IMG/VR virus record: IMGVR_UViG_3300022198_001925
Location: 1-23,050 of that record
Strand: one strand, 5' to 3'
DNA length: 23,050 nt
DNA from: a virus
Shown here: positions 1 through 8,595 of the stretch, piece after piece
Numbering within the stretch: position 1 is the stretch's first letter
How the letters are laid out: every line of letters starts with the position of its first letter
Made by a program: the position numbers and the translations under genes
The notes under the pieces: model-generated
What the model saw: only the letters and a program-made list of their open reading frames with translations
Database searches by the model: none
Told to the model about the DNA's origin: nothing

Positions 1-1632
1 GCCAACAGACGCAACCCACATTCGCCGGAAAGCGCGTTCTGCCGCTTCCCTACTAAGCCTCGGGAAAATGGCCTGCTGAATTGTGTCAATGCCGTACTTC
101 TCAAGGAAACCGGCAGCGGCGCCATAAGCAAGCGCCTGCTGATACGCAATGCTGGCGGCACGTTCCGGATCAACGCCATCTCGAACAAGCTGGCGGTATT
201 GGTGGCCGTAGAAAAGACCGGCCTCGCTTGCTCCTGCGACCAGCACAAACGGTGCAGCATCACGCAGATATTCGGTAAACTTGCCTTTCCCGGTAATTGG
301 TCGAACGCGGGCAGCACCTAGAGCTTTGCCAGCAACGCCAAAACCAACAAGAGAACCAGCGCCTTGGCCTACGTTTTTCAGCCAGTTAGTTGCGCCACTG
401 ACAGTCGTCGGGTCAATGTTGTCTGGGTCATAAAGAGTTCGAGCGTCAACACCTGCTTGACCCATAGCCTCGATTACTTCGTCAGCATCATCAGCAAATC
501 CAATAAGCATTTCGGCTACGTTGTCAAGAGCTTCGACCATTCCCATTGATGCAAGGCCACCCGGATCACCAGCAATAGCCTTGGGAAGCCTGTTGACAAG
601 CTGAAGCCCGTATCCAGTAGTTCTTGCAAGGAACGAGCCAGAGCCAATGGCCATCGTTTCCACGCCGGTCTTAACAGCACCAGCGGCGTCAACGATAGAG
701 TCAGTAAGCCATCCGTAGCCGTCGCCAATATCTGCATCCATCAGTTTTTCATGCAGATAAACAAAAGCCTCTTTTTGGCTGTCGGGAACAAATTCAATGT
801 TGTCGGGGTTGGCAAAAAACGACTTGAGATGAATGCCCCACTGGCCAGCCTTGTCTTGCCTTTGCATACCGATTCTGATTTCTGGCATGATGCCAGTGGT
901 CAGAAGTTCTCTTGCTCGCAAAAACTTGCCAATCCTAACTTCGTCTCGTACGCTCTTAAGTCCTTGCTCTTCCCAGTCGTAACCAAACTCATTGACTGCG
1001 GTCGTATAAACCTGCTCTCGAATAGCGTTCTGGTAGGTTTCTGGGTCAACAGAATTCTTGAACTCTCTGATGGAAGCAATCTGCTCTTCGTCAGCGTTTT
1101 CGACCATCATCTTCCAGATTTCACGCATCACACCCTTGTTGGATTCGTGCGTGACATTTCTGCTTTCCAAACGTTCGGGGCGGAACCGAACCTGACCCGG
1201 AACACGGTTGCGCCCCATCACTTCTTGCCTCCGAGCTTCTTGCTCAAGAGACAATGGCCTGCTGGACTCAGCAAGTCCAACCACAGATGGTTTGTCTAAA
1301 CCTTCTGGGAAATAGACGGTTGAAACTGTGTCACCCAGTGCCTCTCGGGCATCCGCAGACAAAATTCCGTACGGTCCAAGACTGTCAGTAGGAATGACAT
1401 CATCCAAAGTCATTGACTCTGGAGCTGACGCCCAATCTTTAAACGCTTGAGGACGGCCTAAAAAACCGCCTTGTTCTTGGCCATATTCTCGCAGCGTTTG
1501 CGGACCAACGTTGTCGGGCGCTTCGCCTGAACCTACCGTAACCGAGCGTCCTTCGGTGGACCGGAATTCGTCGTTTTGCGGCATCGGCCGAGAGTTAACA
1601 ACGTCTTGGGCCGGAAAAAATGCGCTACTCAT
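1..1632 (-). CDS. Very large virion protein, partial (at least 544 residues)
   Basis: The frame opens at ATG 1632 behind AAAGGAA and stays open for 544 codons to the left edge, so the C-terminus is missing. The first ~150 residues are Pro/Gly/Glu-rich and probably disordered. Helices follow (residues 165-205, MREIWKMMVENADEEQ; 225-264, EVRIGKFLRARELL). From about 305 there are amphipathic or hydrophobic stretches (DSIVDAAGAVKTGVETMAIG; GAGSLVGFGVAGKALGAA near 424-442; DAAPFVLVAGASEAGLFYG near 458-476). This looks like large internal virion or ejection proteins that insert into the host envelope. No transglycosylase or polymerase motif is visible in this part; such a domain could lie beyond the edge. 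Confidence 0.78.
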   Translation of the reverse strand, partial: MSSAFFPAQDVVNSRPMPQNDEFRSTEGRSVTVGSGEAPDNVGPQTLREYGQEQGGFLGRPQAFKDWASAPESMTLDDVIPTDSLGPYGILSADAREALGDTVSTVYFPEGLDKPSVVGLAESSRPLSLEQEARRQEVMGRNRVPGQVRFRPERLESRNVTHESNKGVMREIWKMMVENADEEQIASIREFKNSVDPETYQNAIREQVYTTAVNEFGYDWEEQGLKSVRDEVRIGKFLRARELLTTGIMPEIRIGMQRQDKAGQWGIHLKSFFANPDNIEFVPDSQKEAFVYLHEKLMDADIGDGYGWLTDSIVDAAGAVKTGVETMAIGSGSFLARTTGYGLQLVNRLPKAIAGDPGGLASMGMVEALDNVAEMLIGFADDADEVIEAMGQAGVDARTLYDPDNIDPTTVSGATNWLKNVGQGAGSLVGFGVAGKALGAARVRPITGKGKFTEYLRDAAPFVLVAGASEAGLFYGHQYRQLVRDGVDPERAASIAYQQALAYGAAAGFLEKYGIDTIQQAIFPRLSREAAERAFRRMWVASVG

Positions 1633-1636
1633 GTCG

Positions 1637-1652
1637 TTCCTTTAAAAAGGAA
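1637..1652 (-). promoter_or_regulatory. Small inverted repeat covering a ribosome-binding site
   Basis: The 16 bases read ttcctttaaaaaggaa on the plus strand: arms of six to seven bases around a short loop. On the minus strand the second arm contains AAAGGAA, the ribosome-binding site of the gene starting at ATG 1632. If it folds, it would reduce initiation. It lies in the 24-base gap after the stop of the large repeat protein. Confidence 0.35.
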
Positions 1653-1656
1653 AATT

Positions 1657-4047
1657 TTAGAAAACAGAGTCGTCGATCAGATCTGCTCTGTCATTTGCAG
1701 GAGTTTCTGGCCGATGCCCATAGTCCGTTGCCTTGATAAATTTCCACTCGCCATCTTTAAAATCAACGAAATACCTGTGCCTTTGAACGTATTCGTCAGT
1801 GAATCGTGAACGGTCAACATTCTTTTGTGGGACTTCAAAGCCAGCAATAGAACGAGCAATTTCTGGGTTGTCCCTAAAAAGCCTTACTGCGTCTTCTTGA
1901 GTTCTCAATCTAAGGAAAAGTAACGGGTCTTCCTGAGTGCCATAACTTCCGACCCAGAACTGTTGCCCGGTTGCTTTAAACGTGACAAATCTAGGCAGAC
2001 CCCTTTTTACGCCAAATTCCCAAGGTTCGATTTCCCAAGGGTTTGAGTTTGGCTCTGTTGGATCCGCTGCTGGCGCAGCCAGTGTTGGTTCTGGACGACT
2101 CTGCTCACCAGCAGTCACAGCTGGCCCTGTACCCGTCACGCCTCTAGACGCTTCAAACCTTGCGGTTTCTTGCTCATCCCATTGACGAGCCTGCATGTAC
2201 TCCTCTGGAGTCAGATGACGCTTGGTTGGATCTTCTTCCAACTCTTCAAGCAATTTGTTCCAATCAACTTCTTTGCCGGGCTGAACGGTAAGAGCGTCAT
2301 TCAAAATTGACAACATGCTCTTGGTTTGAGGATTCACATTCGCCCAATAAATTCTACGCAAACGGTCTCGTTCGACTCGTGCTGCTCTGGCTTCTGTTTC
2401 TTCGGCTCGTTTTGCGCGAGATTCTTCAGAGGCTGCTTCTTCAGCAGTTCTAACCGCAGCCTTGGCCGCTTCCCCTCGAACGCGCTCTTCGTAACGAGTT
2501 GCGTCCTGAGCAATGCCGTAGAGCAAAGATCCGCGTTCTCGTCGAAGTTGCTCTTGATAATCAGCCTGTTGCCTAGGAGTCAAACTGTCTGGCATTCTTC
2601 GCGTATCAAGCTCGTTTAGACGATTCCTGACGCTATCACTAAGCAATCCATTTTGTTCTGCGTAATTCAGCAGGTCGTCATCCGCGGCTGGATTTTCTGC
2701 CATTGCAGACGCAAAAGCGTCTTGGCTCATTCCACCTTCGCCGGTGACATTTGGAAACGAAAAACCGTCGCTTGTCGTCAGCGTCGTGCCATCAGCACTG
2801 ATGGCGTCTTGCATCGTTGGAGGAACTGGTCCTGAAGGTGGCGCTCCAGATGGTTCAGCACCTAGGTTGTAACCATACGAGGGTGTTTCTCCGGGAACAA
2901 AACCACCATAACCACGGTTTTGGCCGCCAGATGGCCTGCGCCTGCCAAGACCCATGCTATTTGGAGACCCATCACCTCGATAAGGACGCTGAGCTTTGTA
3001 TTCTCCTCTTCGGACAGAAGGGTCACGAGGAGTCCACTGCCCTGTCTTATAACTCCGCAGAGCCCCCTTTATTCGACTCTTAAGGTCATTGATTTCTTCT
3101 ATTGTCCATCCCCTACCGCCCCATGAAATTCTCGGCCTGTTCGGGTCAGCATTTTTTATTGCTTCGTCAATTGACTCTAGTCGATCGTTCAAAATGGCTC
3201 GGGTTTTTTCATCCGGGCCTCTTCCAAGCGGACCTTGACCCATGCCGCCGCTGCGGCGAGGCTGCTGCCTGTCTTGGGCGCGACGAGTGCCCTCACGAAT
3301 AAATTCCTCAGAATTAATCCCAAGTTCGGGAATGACATTCCCGTTTTCGTCTCTGTACAAAAAATCAGCAGCAGCGTTGCCGCGAATGGAATCGTTGAAA
3401 TCGTCAGCAGACTGGCGGCCAAAATTAGGGTCGTTTCTCCGATATTCGGCAAACAAAGCACGAGCGCCGGGATCCTTGATGGCGTAACCGGGAATCTCTC
3501 CATTAGCGGCTGCCGTAAACTCGGCACGGCCGCTTTCGTTTAGCAATTCATACCCACCTGCTTGCGATTGTCCTCGTGCCGAACCAGTAGTGGTCCACGG
3601 GTCCGGGCCTTGAGGATCTCCGACACCCCTTAATGGGTTGTCTCTCATGTACTGTTCAGCCTCTTCAATCATATCGCGCACTCTGGGTTGCACAGAACCA
3701 TCCACTGGAGTTCCCGGTTGCCGTGGATCAAATTCTGGCCTTGGTTCTGTCGTTGACTCAACTACAGATCCAGAATCACGCCAAAAGCCTTCTCCATACG
3801 GCTCGCCAGTTACAGGATCAATGAGTCGTCTGGGCCTTTGGTCAACAGGCGTAATTCCAGCGCCCCAATTCCAAGTGCCACCAAATTCTGGGCGCGGATC
3901 GCTTGGAGTTCGAGCGCCATCGCCGTGGTGCGTTCCAGCGAAAGCACTGCCCGGAACATCACGCAGGGTTTCTTCCATACCTTCTGCGTAAGGCTTGCCG
4001 GTGTTTGGGTCAATTAGTCTTCGAGGACGGTCGTCATTAGTGGGCAT
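1657..4047 (-). CDS. Large virion protein with N-terminal tandem repeats (candidate ejection protein)
   Basis: 796 residues. Residues 7-70 and 71-116 repeat one another: RPRRLIDPNTGKPYAEG then RPRRLIDPVTGEPYGEG, each followed by a (D/E)PRPEF and a TPVD. Much of the protein is Pro/Gly/Arg/Gln-rich and probably disordered (about 115-420). A charged coiled coil runs from about 490 to 566 (YEERVRGEAAKAAVRTAEEA). The C-terminal ~150 residues look folded (PWEIEPWEFGVKRG, QQFWVGSYG). Long, poorly folded proteins with coiled coils after the tail genes are typical of internal virion proteins that enter the host with the DNA. No catalytic motif is visible. A weak GTGAG precedes ATG 4047. Confidence 0.75.
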   Translation of the reverse strand: MPTNDDRPRRLIDPNTGKPYAEGMEETLRDVPGSAFAGTHHGDGARTPSDPRPEFGGTWNWGAGITPVDQRPRRLIDPVTGEPYGEGFWRDSGSVVESTTEPRPEFDPRQPGTPVDGSVQPRVRDMIEEAEQYMRDNPLRGVGDPQGPDPWTTTGSARGQSQAGGYELLNESGRAEFTAAANGEIPGYAIKDPGARALFAEYRRNDPNFGRQSADDFNDSIRGNAAADFLYRDENGNVIPELGINSEEFIREGTRRAQDRQQPRRSGGMGQGPLGRGPDEKTRAILNDRLESIDEAIKNADPNRPRISWGGRGWTIEEINDLKSRIKGALRSYKTGQWTPRDPSVRRGEYKAQRPYRGDGSPNSMGLGRRRPSGGQNRGYGGFVPGETPSYGYNLGAEPSGAPPSGPVPPTMQDAISADGTTLTTSDGFSFPNVTGEGGMSQDAFASAMAENPAADDDLLNYAEQNGLLSDSVRNRLNELDTRRMPDSLTPRQQADYQEQLRRERGSLLYGIAQDATRYEERVRGEAAKAAVRTAEEAASEESRAKRAEETEARAARVERDRLRRIYWANVNPQTKSMLSILNDALTVQPGKEVDWNKLLEELEEDPTKRHLTPEEYMQARQWDEQETARFEASRGVTGTGPAVTAGEQSRPEPTLAAPAADPTEPNSNPWEIEPWEFGVKRGLPRFVTFKATGQQFWVGSYGTQEDPLLFLRLRTQEDAVRLFRDNPEIARSIAGFEVPQKNVDRSRFTDEYVQRHRYFVDFKDGEWKFIKATDYGHRPETPANDRADLIDDSVF
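3697..4029 (-). repeat. Tandem coding repeat of 46-64 residues in the large virion protein
   Basis: Unit 1 (4029-3838) and unit 2 (3837-3697) are adjacent in one reading frame. Both start with RPRRLIDP-TG-PY-EG and end with PRPEF followed by TPVD. Unit 2 is about 18 residues shorter in the middle. DNA identity is partial, so the duplication is not recent. Confidence 0.8.
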
Positions 4048-4054
4048 AATTATC

Positions 4055-5443
4055 TCACGAAATCAAACCATCGACAATGGTTTCTGAACCAGAATAATCG
4101 CAAGGCAAAGCGTAACCAAGCGTTGCCATATTGAAGAAACGGTCGAATTCAATAGTGAATTTGCCTTCGCCGTTGTTTGTAACATCAAAGGTTGATTCGT
4201 CGTCGTAGGAAAATCTGGTGCTTCCGGGGATGACTTGATATGCGAGTCCGCCAGCAATGGGTCGGTGCATTTCTGCAAGACAAAGGTCATCAATAAAAAC
4301 GCTAACGCCGCTGTTGAAAGCAGTCGGCGTTTCAATGACGATGTACGAACCCTTCGGGATTTCGGTGGGCGTCATGCAAACCAGCGTCTTGAGCTGCCAC
4401 GATGTGGTCAGATCGCCACCGACATTGTAGTCAAGCTGAATTTCCATCTTCCGGTTACTGTCGGCGTTGTTTAGAACAGTAGAGCCATCAGTAACGTACA
4501 CCTTAAGCTGGCCAGCGCTCATGACCCCCGTCTGCTTAACGGCAAAGCTGATCGTGTACAAAGTATCAGGCTTAATTCTGCCAAGGGTGCCAGAAGAAGA
4601 GTTAAACGACTGCGTAAGCTTTACGGCTGTAGAACCGTCGCCAACAATTTCAAGGCACTTGCTACCGCGATAAGCACCAGAATCTTCGAGGACATCAGTG
4701 CCAGCGGCGCCGGTAGCGATCGTCCAACCATCCGGGGTGTTGGTCGTGAAGTTCTCAAAGGTCGAGTTCCGAAGCACGTTGTATCCGGCGCCGATGTTCT
4801 GCTCAGCATAAGAATTGGCCGCATTGATTCTGGCACGAGTGCCGCTGCCTTTGGGCCAATCTTCGTCAAGATTGACTTCAGCTCGCTGTCCAAGGATCTC
4901 GAACTCCTCAGCACCCTCAGAAACAGACGGATCGGTAGAGTCGGCGGTGCAGCGAACCCGAATCAGTTCTGACTTGATTGAAGGGTAGTCAACGACGGTC
5001 GGGGCGTAGACTTGAGAAGCAAGGCCGCTAGCAACCAAAACGCCTTTCCCAGCACCAAAGCTTGAAGGCGTTCCAATCGTAATCGTAGTGCCCTCTACGG
5101 TTGAGCCAGCGTCAATCATCTGTCTGATGAGTTCCCGAATGGCGGTTGGAACCGTCTTGTTTGGAAGACCTCCGCCATAAAAAAGCACGAGGTCATCGTC
5201 AACCATCTCAATCAGAGTCGAGTCAGCATCACGCTTAATAGCCTGAATAATCCTGTTGGAATCGTTGATCCTGCTTTCAATGTCCTTGGTCAAACTTCCA
5301 ACCATGTACATGTCAGCGTCGGAATACTCGCTGATAACGTCAGCGTATTCAGTTCTTAGGTTGGCTTGATGAGCGCGTACGGTTTCGGCCATGCCAAAAA
5401 GCTTGCCGAGACGAGCAAACAAAGTTGAAGCAGAAACACCCAT
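4055..5443 (-). CDS. Minor structural protein with carbohydrate-binding jelly roll
   Basis: 462 residues from ATG 5443, in TAATG overlap with the upstream stop; an upstream start in the same frame would add 20 residues inside the previous gene. The first ~90 residues are helical (TLFARLGKLFGMAETVRAHQ, then SRINDSNRIIQAIKRDADST). The middle holds beta segments. From about residue 215 it reads like a CBM4/9/22-type jelly roll: NVLRNSTFENF, PDGWTIATG, YRGSKCLEI, PDTLYTISFAVKQTG, and VSVFIDDLCLAEM. The last ~60 residues are another beta stretch. The helical N-terminus resembles tail-anchored regions, the jelly roll a glycan binder. A tail fibre or tail-tip role is likely. Confidence 0.72.
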   Translation of the reverse strand: MGVSASTLFARLGKLFGMAETVRAHQANLRTEYADVISEYSDADMYMVGSLTKDIESRINDSNRIIQAIKRDADSTLIEMVDDDLVLFYGGGLPNKTVPTAIRELIRQMIDAGSTVEGTTITIGTPSSFGAGKGVLVASGLASQVYAPTVVDYPSIKSELIRVRCTADSTDPSVSEGAEEFEILGQRAEVNLDEDWPKGSGTRARINAANSYAEQNIGAGYNVLRNSTFENFTTNTPDGWTIATGAAGTDVLEDSGAYRGSKCLEIVGDGSTAVKLTQSFNSSSGTLGRIKPDTLYTISFAVKQTGVMSAGQLKVYVTDGSTVLNNADSNRKMEIQLDYNVGGDLTTSWQLKTLVCMTPTEIPKGSYIVIETPTAFNSGVSVFIDDLCLAEMHRPIAGGLAYQVIPGSTRFSYDDESTFDVTNNGEGKFTIEFDRFFNMATLGYALPCDYSGSETIVDGLIS

Positions 5444-5700
5444 TAGTCTGATTTCCTTGGCATCAAGTTGTTGAGAACTTTGCGTCTTGCACCACAGCCG
5501 CACGGTTTTCTGGTGACCTTTTCTACCTTCTTGACAATCTTGTCAATCCCAATGGTTTTTAGGCCAACATGAACAATGTCTCCAACCCCCCGTATTTTGC
5601 CATCATAATCGTTGCAGCTTTGGCAATACTCGCTACTCGGCTTTTTATTCTCGTGCCCAAGAACACAAAATGGCCCCACCTTGTGCTTGCAATCAGACAT
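5443..5700 (-). CDS. Small cysteine-rich protein with terminal CGCG motif
   Basis: 85 residues, overlapping the previous stop by eight bases. The N-terminal part has spaced cysteines and histidines (CKHKVGPFC, then CQSC) that could hold zinc or iron. A helical middle (GVGDIVHVGLKTIGIDKIVKKVEKV) leads to PCGCGARRKVLNNLMP. A CGCG-x-RR-x-x-LN ending after a G-x-GD helix is a pattern I have met in small proteins beside phage tail genes, function unknown. Two metal sites or one shared site are possible. Stop overlaps the next start as TAATG. Confidence 0.75.
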   Translation of the reverse strand: MSDCKHKVGPFCVLGHENKKPSSEYCQSCNDYDGKIRGVGDIVHVGLKTIGIDKIVKKVEKVTRKPCGCGARRKVLNNLMPRKSD

Positions 5701-7012
5701 TGGTTGGCCAATCAGAAGGCGCTGGCATTGAGTAAAGCAATTCGTGGCGTGTAATCATCAGCTCGGCGCCATTAGACCCTTGCAGAAACCCACTTCTGTT
5801 TCTTGAACCAATTTGAGGGTGGTCTGGGAGACTGTTGTCACAACCCCCTGCAAGCGGGATTGGCTGGCCGCATTGAACTGTGGCCATGCAGGTCGGACTG
5901 TTGTTTGGCGAGCAGTTGTTGGACGACGCCGAATCTGAAACATCAAAATCGTTTGACCCGCCTTTGCCAAGGTGGAAACCAGAGCAATCATTGCCAAAGG
6001 CCACAGACGGAGCATTCCAGTTGGCTCCAATGCAAGTCATTGTTGGGCCGGTGGTGATTTCATTGGCAATCAAAGAATCGCCACGGAGTCCGTATGTGTG
6101 AAGCAAAATCCCCTTCAGATCTTGACACTCACAAGCAACAGGAACCGTGCAGCTTGGATTTGGAGGAGAGGTATACGCTCCCAAATCAATGGTGAAGCTT
6201 ACGGGCCTCTGGGTTACTTTGGGGCAAACATCTGGCTCTTGCGGGTAAATCTCGCTGTATTGATTGATTCGCAGAGAATCGCTGGAATAGCCATTGGCAG
6301 AACAAGACAACCCATAATCGCTTTCGACATTGATAGAACACTCGCCAGTAAATGCGTTGTAGAAGCCTTGATCTCTAAAATACGAGTAGTACCCACTTGT
6401 TTCTCCAGCAACTCGCCAATCCGCCTCAATCGAAAAGATTTCGTAACACCCTTCGGTTGCGCATGGGGTTATTTCTTCGCAGCTAAAACTTCTTACCGTC
6501 CTGCTCATGGAAAAACTAAGCAACTCGTATTCTTCGTTGCCGTTTGAGCTGGACACGTTTTTAGTTTCTCGAAGGCTATTTGTCCAATTACACAACAATG
6601 ACGGGCTTCCGAAATCAGGGCAAGAGAAACCGTCGCCAATGCTGACTCGCTGGTATGTAAAATTTGACTCAAAACCACCAGTAATTGACGCTACAGGCAA
6701 ATACGGCCCACTGCTTGGCGTCCCATACGAAGCTTCGCCATCCCTAATTAGCAACGCTTTAAAAGGAACCCTGACAAAACAACTTCCGGTGTTTTCAAGC
6801 GTGGCAGTATATTCTGTCGGTGCGTGAACAACGTCAGAACTGCAACTGAGGCATTCGCAGCGAACAGTTTCTGTTTCTAAGTTGCTGCCAACCTTTGTCT
6901 GCAATGCGTATCCCTCAACAACGATTGCGACGGGTTGGCACGGATACCCTGTGGTTTGGTTTTCGCACGTTGGCGCCGGTACTCCGCAACAGCAACCAAG
7001 GTAAGCGGTCAT
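5693..7012 (-). CDS. Cysteine-rich structural protein (26 Cys)
   Basis: 439 residues with 26 cysteines, nearly 6 percent, spread along the whole chain: CCCGVP at residues 7-12, CECLSC near 52-57, TPCATEGC in the middle, CTVPVACEC near 285, and several single Cys towards the end. The rest is beta-rich with many Ser, Gly, Asn and Tyr. No signal peptide. Phage proteins are made in the reducing cytoplasm, so such density suggests metal binding or disulfides formed after release, either of which would harden an exposed appendage. It lies between small tail genes and a small CGC-motif protein, so a tail-tip or fibre role is likely. No family recognised. Confidence 0.72.
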   Translation of the reverse strand: MTAYLGCCCGVPAPTCENQTTGYPCQPVAIVVEGYALQTKVGSNLETETVRCECLSCSSDVVHAPTEYTATLENTGSCFVRVPFKALLIRDGEASYGTPSSGPYLPVASITGGFESNFTYQRVSIGDGFSCPDFGSPSLLCNWTNSLRETKNVSSSNGNEEYELLSFSMSRTVRSFSCEEITPCATEGCYEIFSIEADWRVAGETSGYYSYFRDQGFYNAFTGECSINVESDYGLSCSANGYSSDSLRINQYSEIYPQEPDVCPKVTQRPVSFTIDLGAYTSPPNPSCTVPVACECQDLKGILLHTYGLRGDSLIANEITTGPTMTCIGANWNAPSVAFGNDCSGFHLGKGGSNDFDVSDSASSNNCSPNNSPTCMATVQCGQPIPLAGGCDNSLPDHPQIGSRNRSGFLQGSNGAELMITRHELLYSMPAPSDWPTNV

Positions 7013-7329
7013 CAGGTCACATCCGCATAAACCATAACGGCGATTGTGTTTGCTGCTGTGGCGTATCCAATTAGCCGATCGCCGGGCAACATGTAAAACG
7101 GCCCCTCAAAAACAGTGGTAGTTTGAGATTTGATGATTTGGTTGAACGCAATAGAAAAATTGCTTCCGTCGGCTTGCCCACTAGGAACGTGCCTTAGGTA
7201 GATGTTTCTGTTGCTTGAATCGTGGTTGGTACACCAAATCGAATCAATGGTAATCCGCTGGTTTTGATCGCATGTCAACAGCGTCTTTTCAGAGGCGGCC
7301 AAATTTGAAAACGGGTATCTGGTCTTCAT
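7012..7329 (-). CDS. Small beta-sandwich structural protein
   Basis: 105 residues, one base after the previous stop. Strand-rich throughout: ITIDSIWCTNHDSSNRNIYL, FSIAFNQIIKSQTTTVFEG, then FYMLPGDRLIGYATAANTIAVMVYADV. A strand pair around a polar loop and a PGD turn before the last strands is a pattern of small phage neck, stopper or decoration proteins. Exact family uncertain. Its stop overlaps the next start as TGATG. Confidence 0.72.
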   Translation of the reverse strand: MKTRYPFSNLAASEKTLLTCDQNQRITIDSIWCTNHDSSNRNIYLRHVPSGQADGSNFSIAFNQIIKSQTTTVFEGPFYMLPGDRLIGYATAANTIAVMVYADVT

Positions 7330-7330
7330 G

Positions 7331-7843
7331 TCAGCACACCACGCTCAAACGAGGCTTGACGGAAGCAAAGACGACCAAATTAGGCGATACGCGCCTACCC
7401 ATCACGATGACCCCAGCCAAAAGAGGATCTGCTTCCAATGAGGTAATCGTTTCTGGGTATGCCACTGGCAATGATGGCTCTGAAATCAGATCGTAGCCAT
7501 CAATCTCGTCGGTCTTGTTCAAGACGGTAACACACGGCTGGCCGTCGCCGGTCTCACCGTATTCGACATTAAAAGCGTATCCGCGGTACTTGTTGGCAAG
7601 CAGAGCTTCGCCATTGCAAACAACGTCAGTCGGCCCCCAGCCGCCAGACGCGATTTCAAAAAAGCAAACAGGAGATTCGGCAGCTATTGTGTCTCCTGCA
7701 ACCGAATTAAAAAGCTCTACGTCTGCCGCAAGCCGCTTCAGTTCTGCGTTTTCCTGCTGAAGCGTCTCAATGGCAAGCTCCATCGAAGCGAGCTTGTCCC
7801 TAAACGTTGACGAAAAAGGATTCTTGAAGTCTTCGGCGCTCAT
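7331..7843 (-). CDS. Coiled-coil structural protein of unknown function
   Basis: 170 residues from ATG 7843, which overlaps the previous stop as ATGA; a TTG four codons upstream is less likely. Residues 14-46 make a clear coiled coil (DKLASMELAIETLQQENAEL), a common trimerisation stem in fibre proteins. The remaining ~120 residues are a compact beta-rich domain (VCFFEIASGGWGPTDVVCNG, KYRGYAFNVEYGET, VIVMGRRVSPNLVVFASV) with four cysteines. This suggests a trimeric tail appendage or fibre base. Not recognised further. Confidence 0.72.
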   Translation of the reverse strand: MSAEDFKNPFSSTFRDKLASMELAIETLQQENAELKRLAADVELFNSVAGDTIAAESPVCFFEIASGGWGPTDVVCNGEALLANKYRGYAFNVEYGETGDGQPCVTVLNKTDEIDGYDLISEPSLPVAYPETITSLEADPLLAGVIVMGRRVSPNLVVFASVKPRLSVVC

Positions 7844-8595
7844 GTCAAAGTCCAACTTCCAATGTCGTACATTTTGACAAGCCTAACTCTCCATTGGCTG
7901 TCGTAATAAAGATCTTGGGCTTGCCAAGCAGAGCTGGTTGCGTAAGTCAATGAGTGGTAACCGTAGTATCTTGCGCCAGCGGTCGTTGCTTTGGAGTCGC
8001 AAACAAACCCATCGTATCTCACGGTCTGTGGTTCAAACGCCTGACCAGAAACCAAAAGCTGAGAACTGTTCAGTGTTCCGGCTGCGTTGCGAAAGTTTAC
8101 TGCGGGGTGAAGACCTGTCGCAAATGGCCACTTTAGACGCAAGACCGGCCTTTGCCAAACCTTGCGTTCCACAGAACTTCTTTTGGTTGCATCCGTGATT
8201 TCGGACGCCGGGCACAAGACTGCGCCAAAAGGAATGCCGTTGCTAAAGGCTGCGTAGTCTGTGTAAACCGGCATTGCTTCATAAGCGGTTTGCGTATCTA
8301 CAAGATTAGAAGCAGATATTGGCAAACTGGTCGTAACAGATCTGTCGTATCTCGCAATTACAAGCCACTTGCCAATTCCGATTCGAGTAGCAGTCAGTGT
8401 TTGCAGAGGCAGGCTTGTCAGCTCATTGTGCAACAATCCGATGGAGCCATAAACGGCGTTGATGACATCGGCCTTGGTGTCGGCTGGAGCAGCATCAACA
8501 AAAAACCGCCTGATGGCGGAATCTTTGTTGTAGTCCTTGTACGCAACAGTCAGTTGCGAACCAGAAATGTCGGACTTGGTAATTGCGGCGCTCAT
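7840..8595 (-). CDS. Tail/appendage structural protein
   Basis: 251 residues, ATGA-coupled at both ends. Mixed N-terminal half (SQLTVAYKDYNKDSAIRRFF, then helix ADVINAVYGSIGLLHNEL and GKWLVIARYDRS). The C-terminal half is aromatic and strand-rich: NFRNAAGTLNSSQLLVSG, FEPQTVRYDGFVCD, YYGYHSLTYATSSAWQAQ and a WRVRLVKMYD end. This Tyr/Trp-rich pattern recurs in phage tail and baseplate proteins. I do not recognise an exact family; position among tail genes is the main guide. Confidence 0.7.
   Translation of the reverse strand: MSAAITKSDISGSQLTVAYKDYNKDSAIRRFFVDAAPADTKADVINAVYGSIGLLHNELTSLPLQTLTATRIGIGKWLVIARYDRSVTTSLPISASNLVDTQTAYEAMPVYTDYAAFSNGIPFGAVLCPASEITDATKRSSVERKVWQRPVLRLKWPFATGLHPAVNFRNAAGTLNSSQLLVSGQAFEPQTVRYDGFVCDSKATTAGARYYGYHSLTYATSSAWQAQDLYYDSQWRVRLVKMYDIGSWTLT

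Noticed and set aside
751-1299. A 182-codon plus-strand open frame
   Set aside because: Opposes the open, well-formed partial virion gene that runs through 1-1632; no supporting signals.
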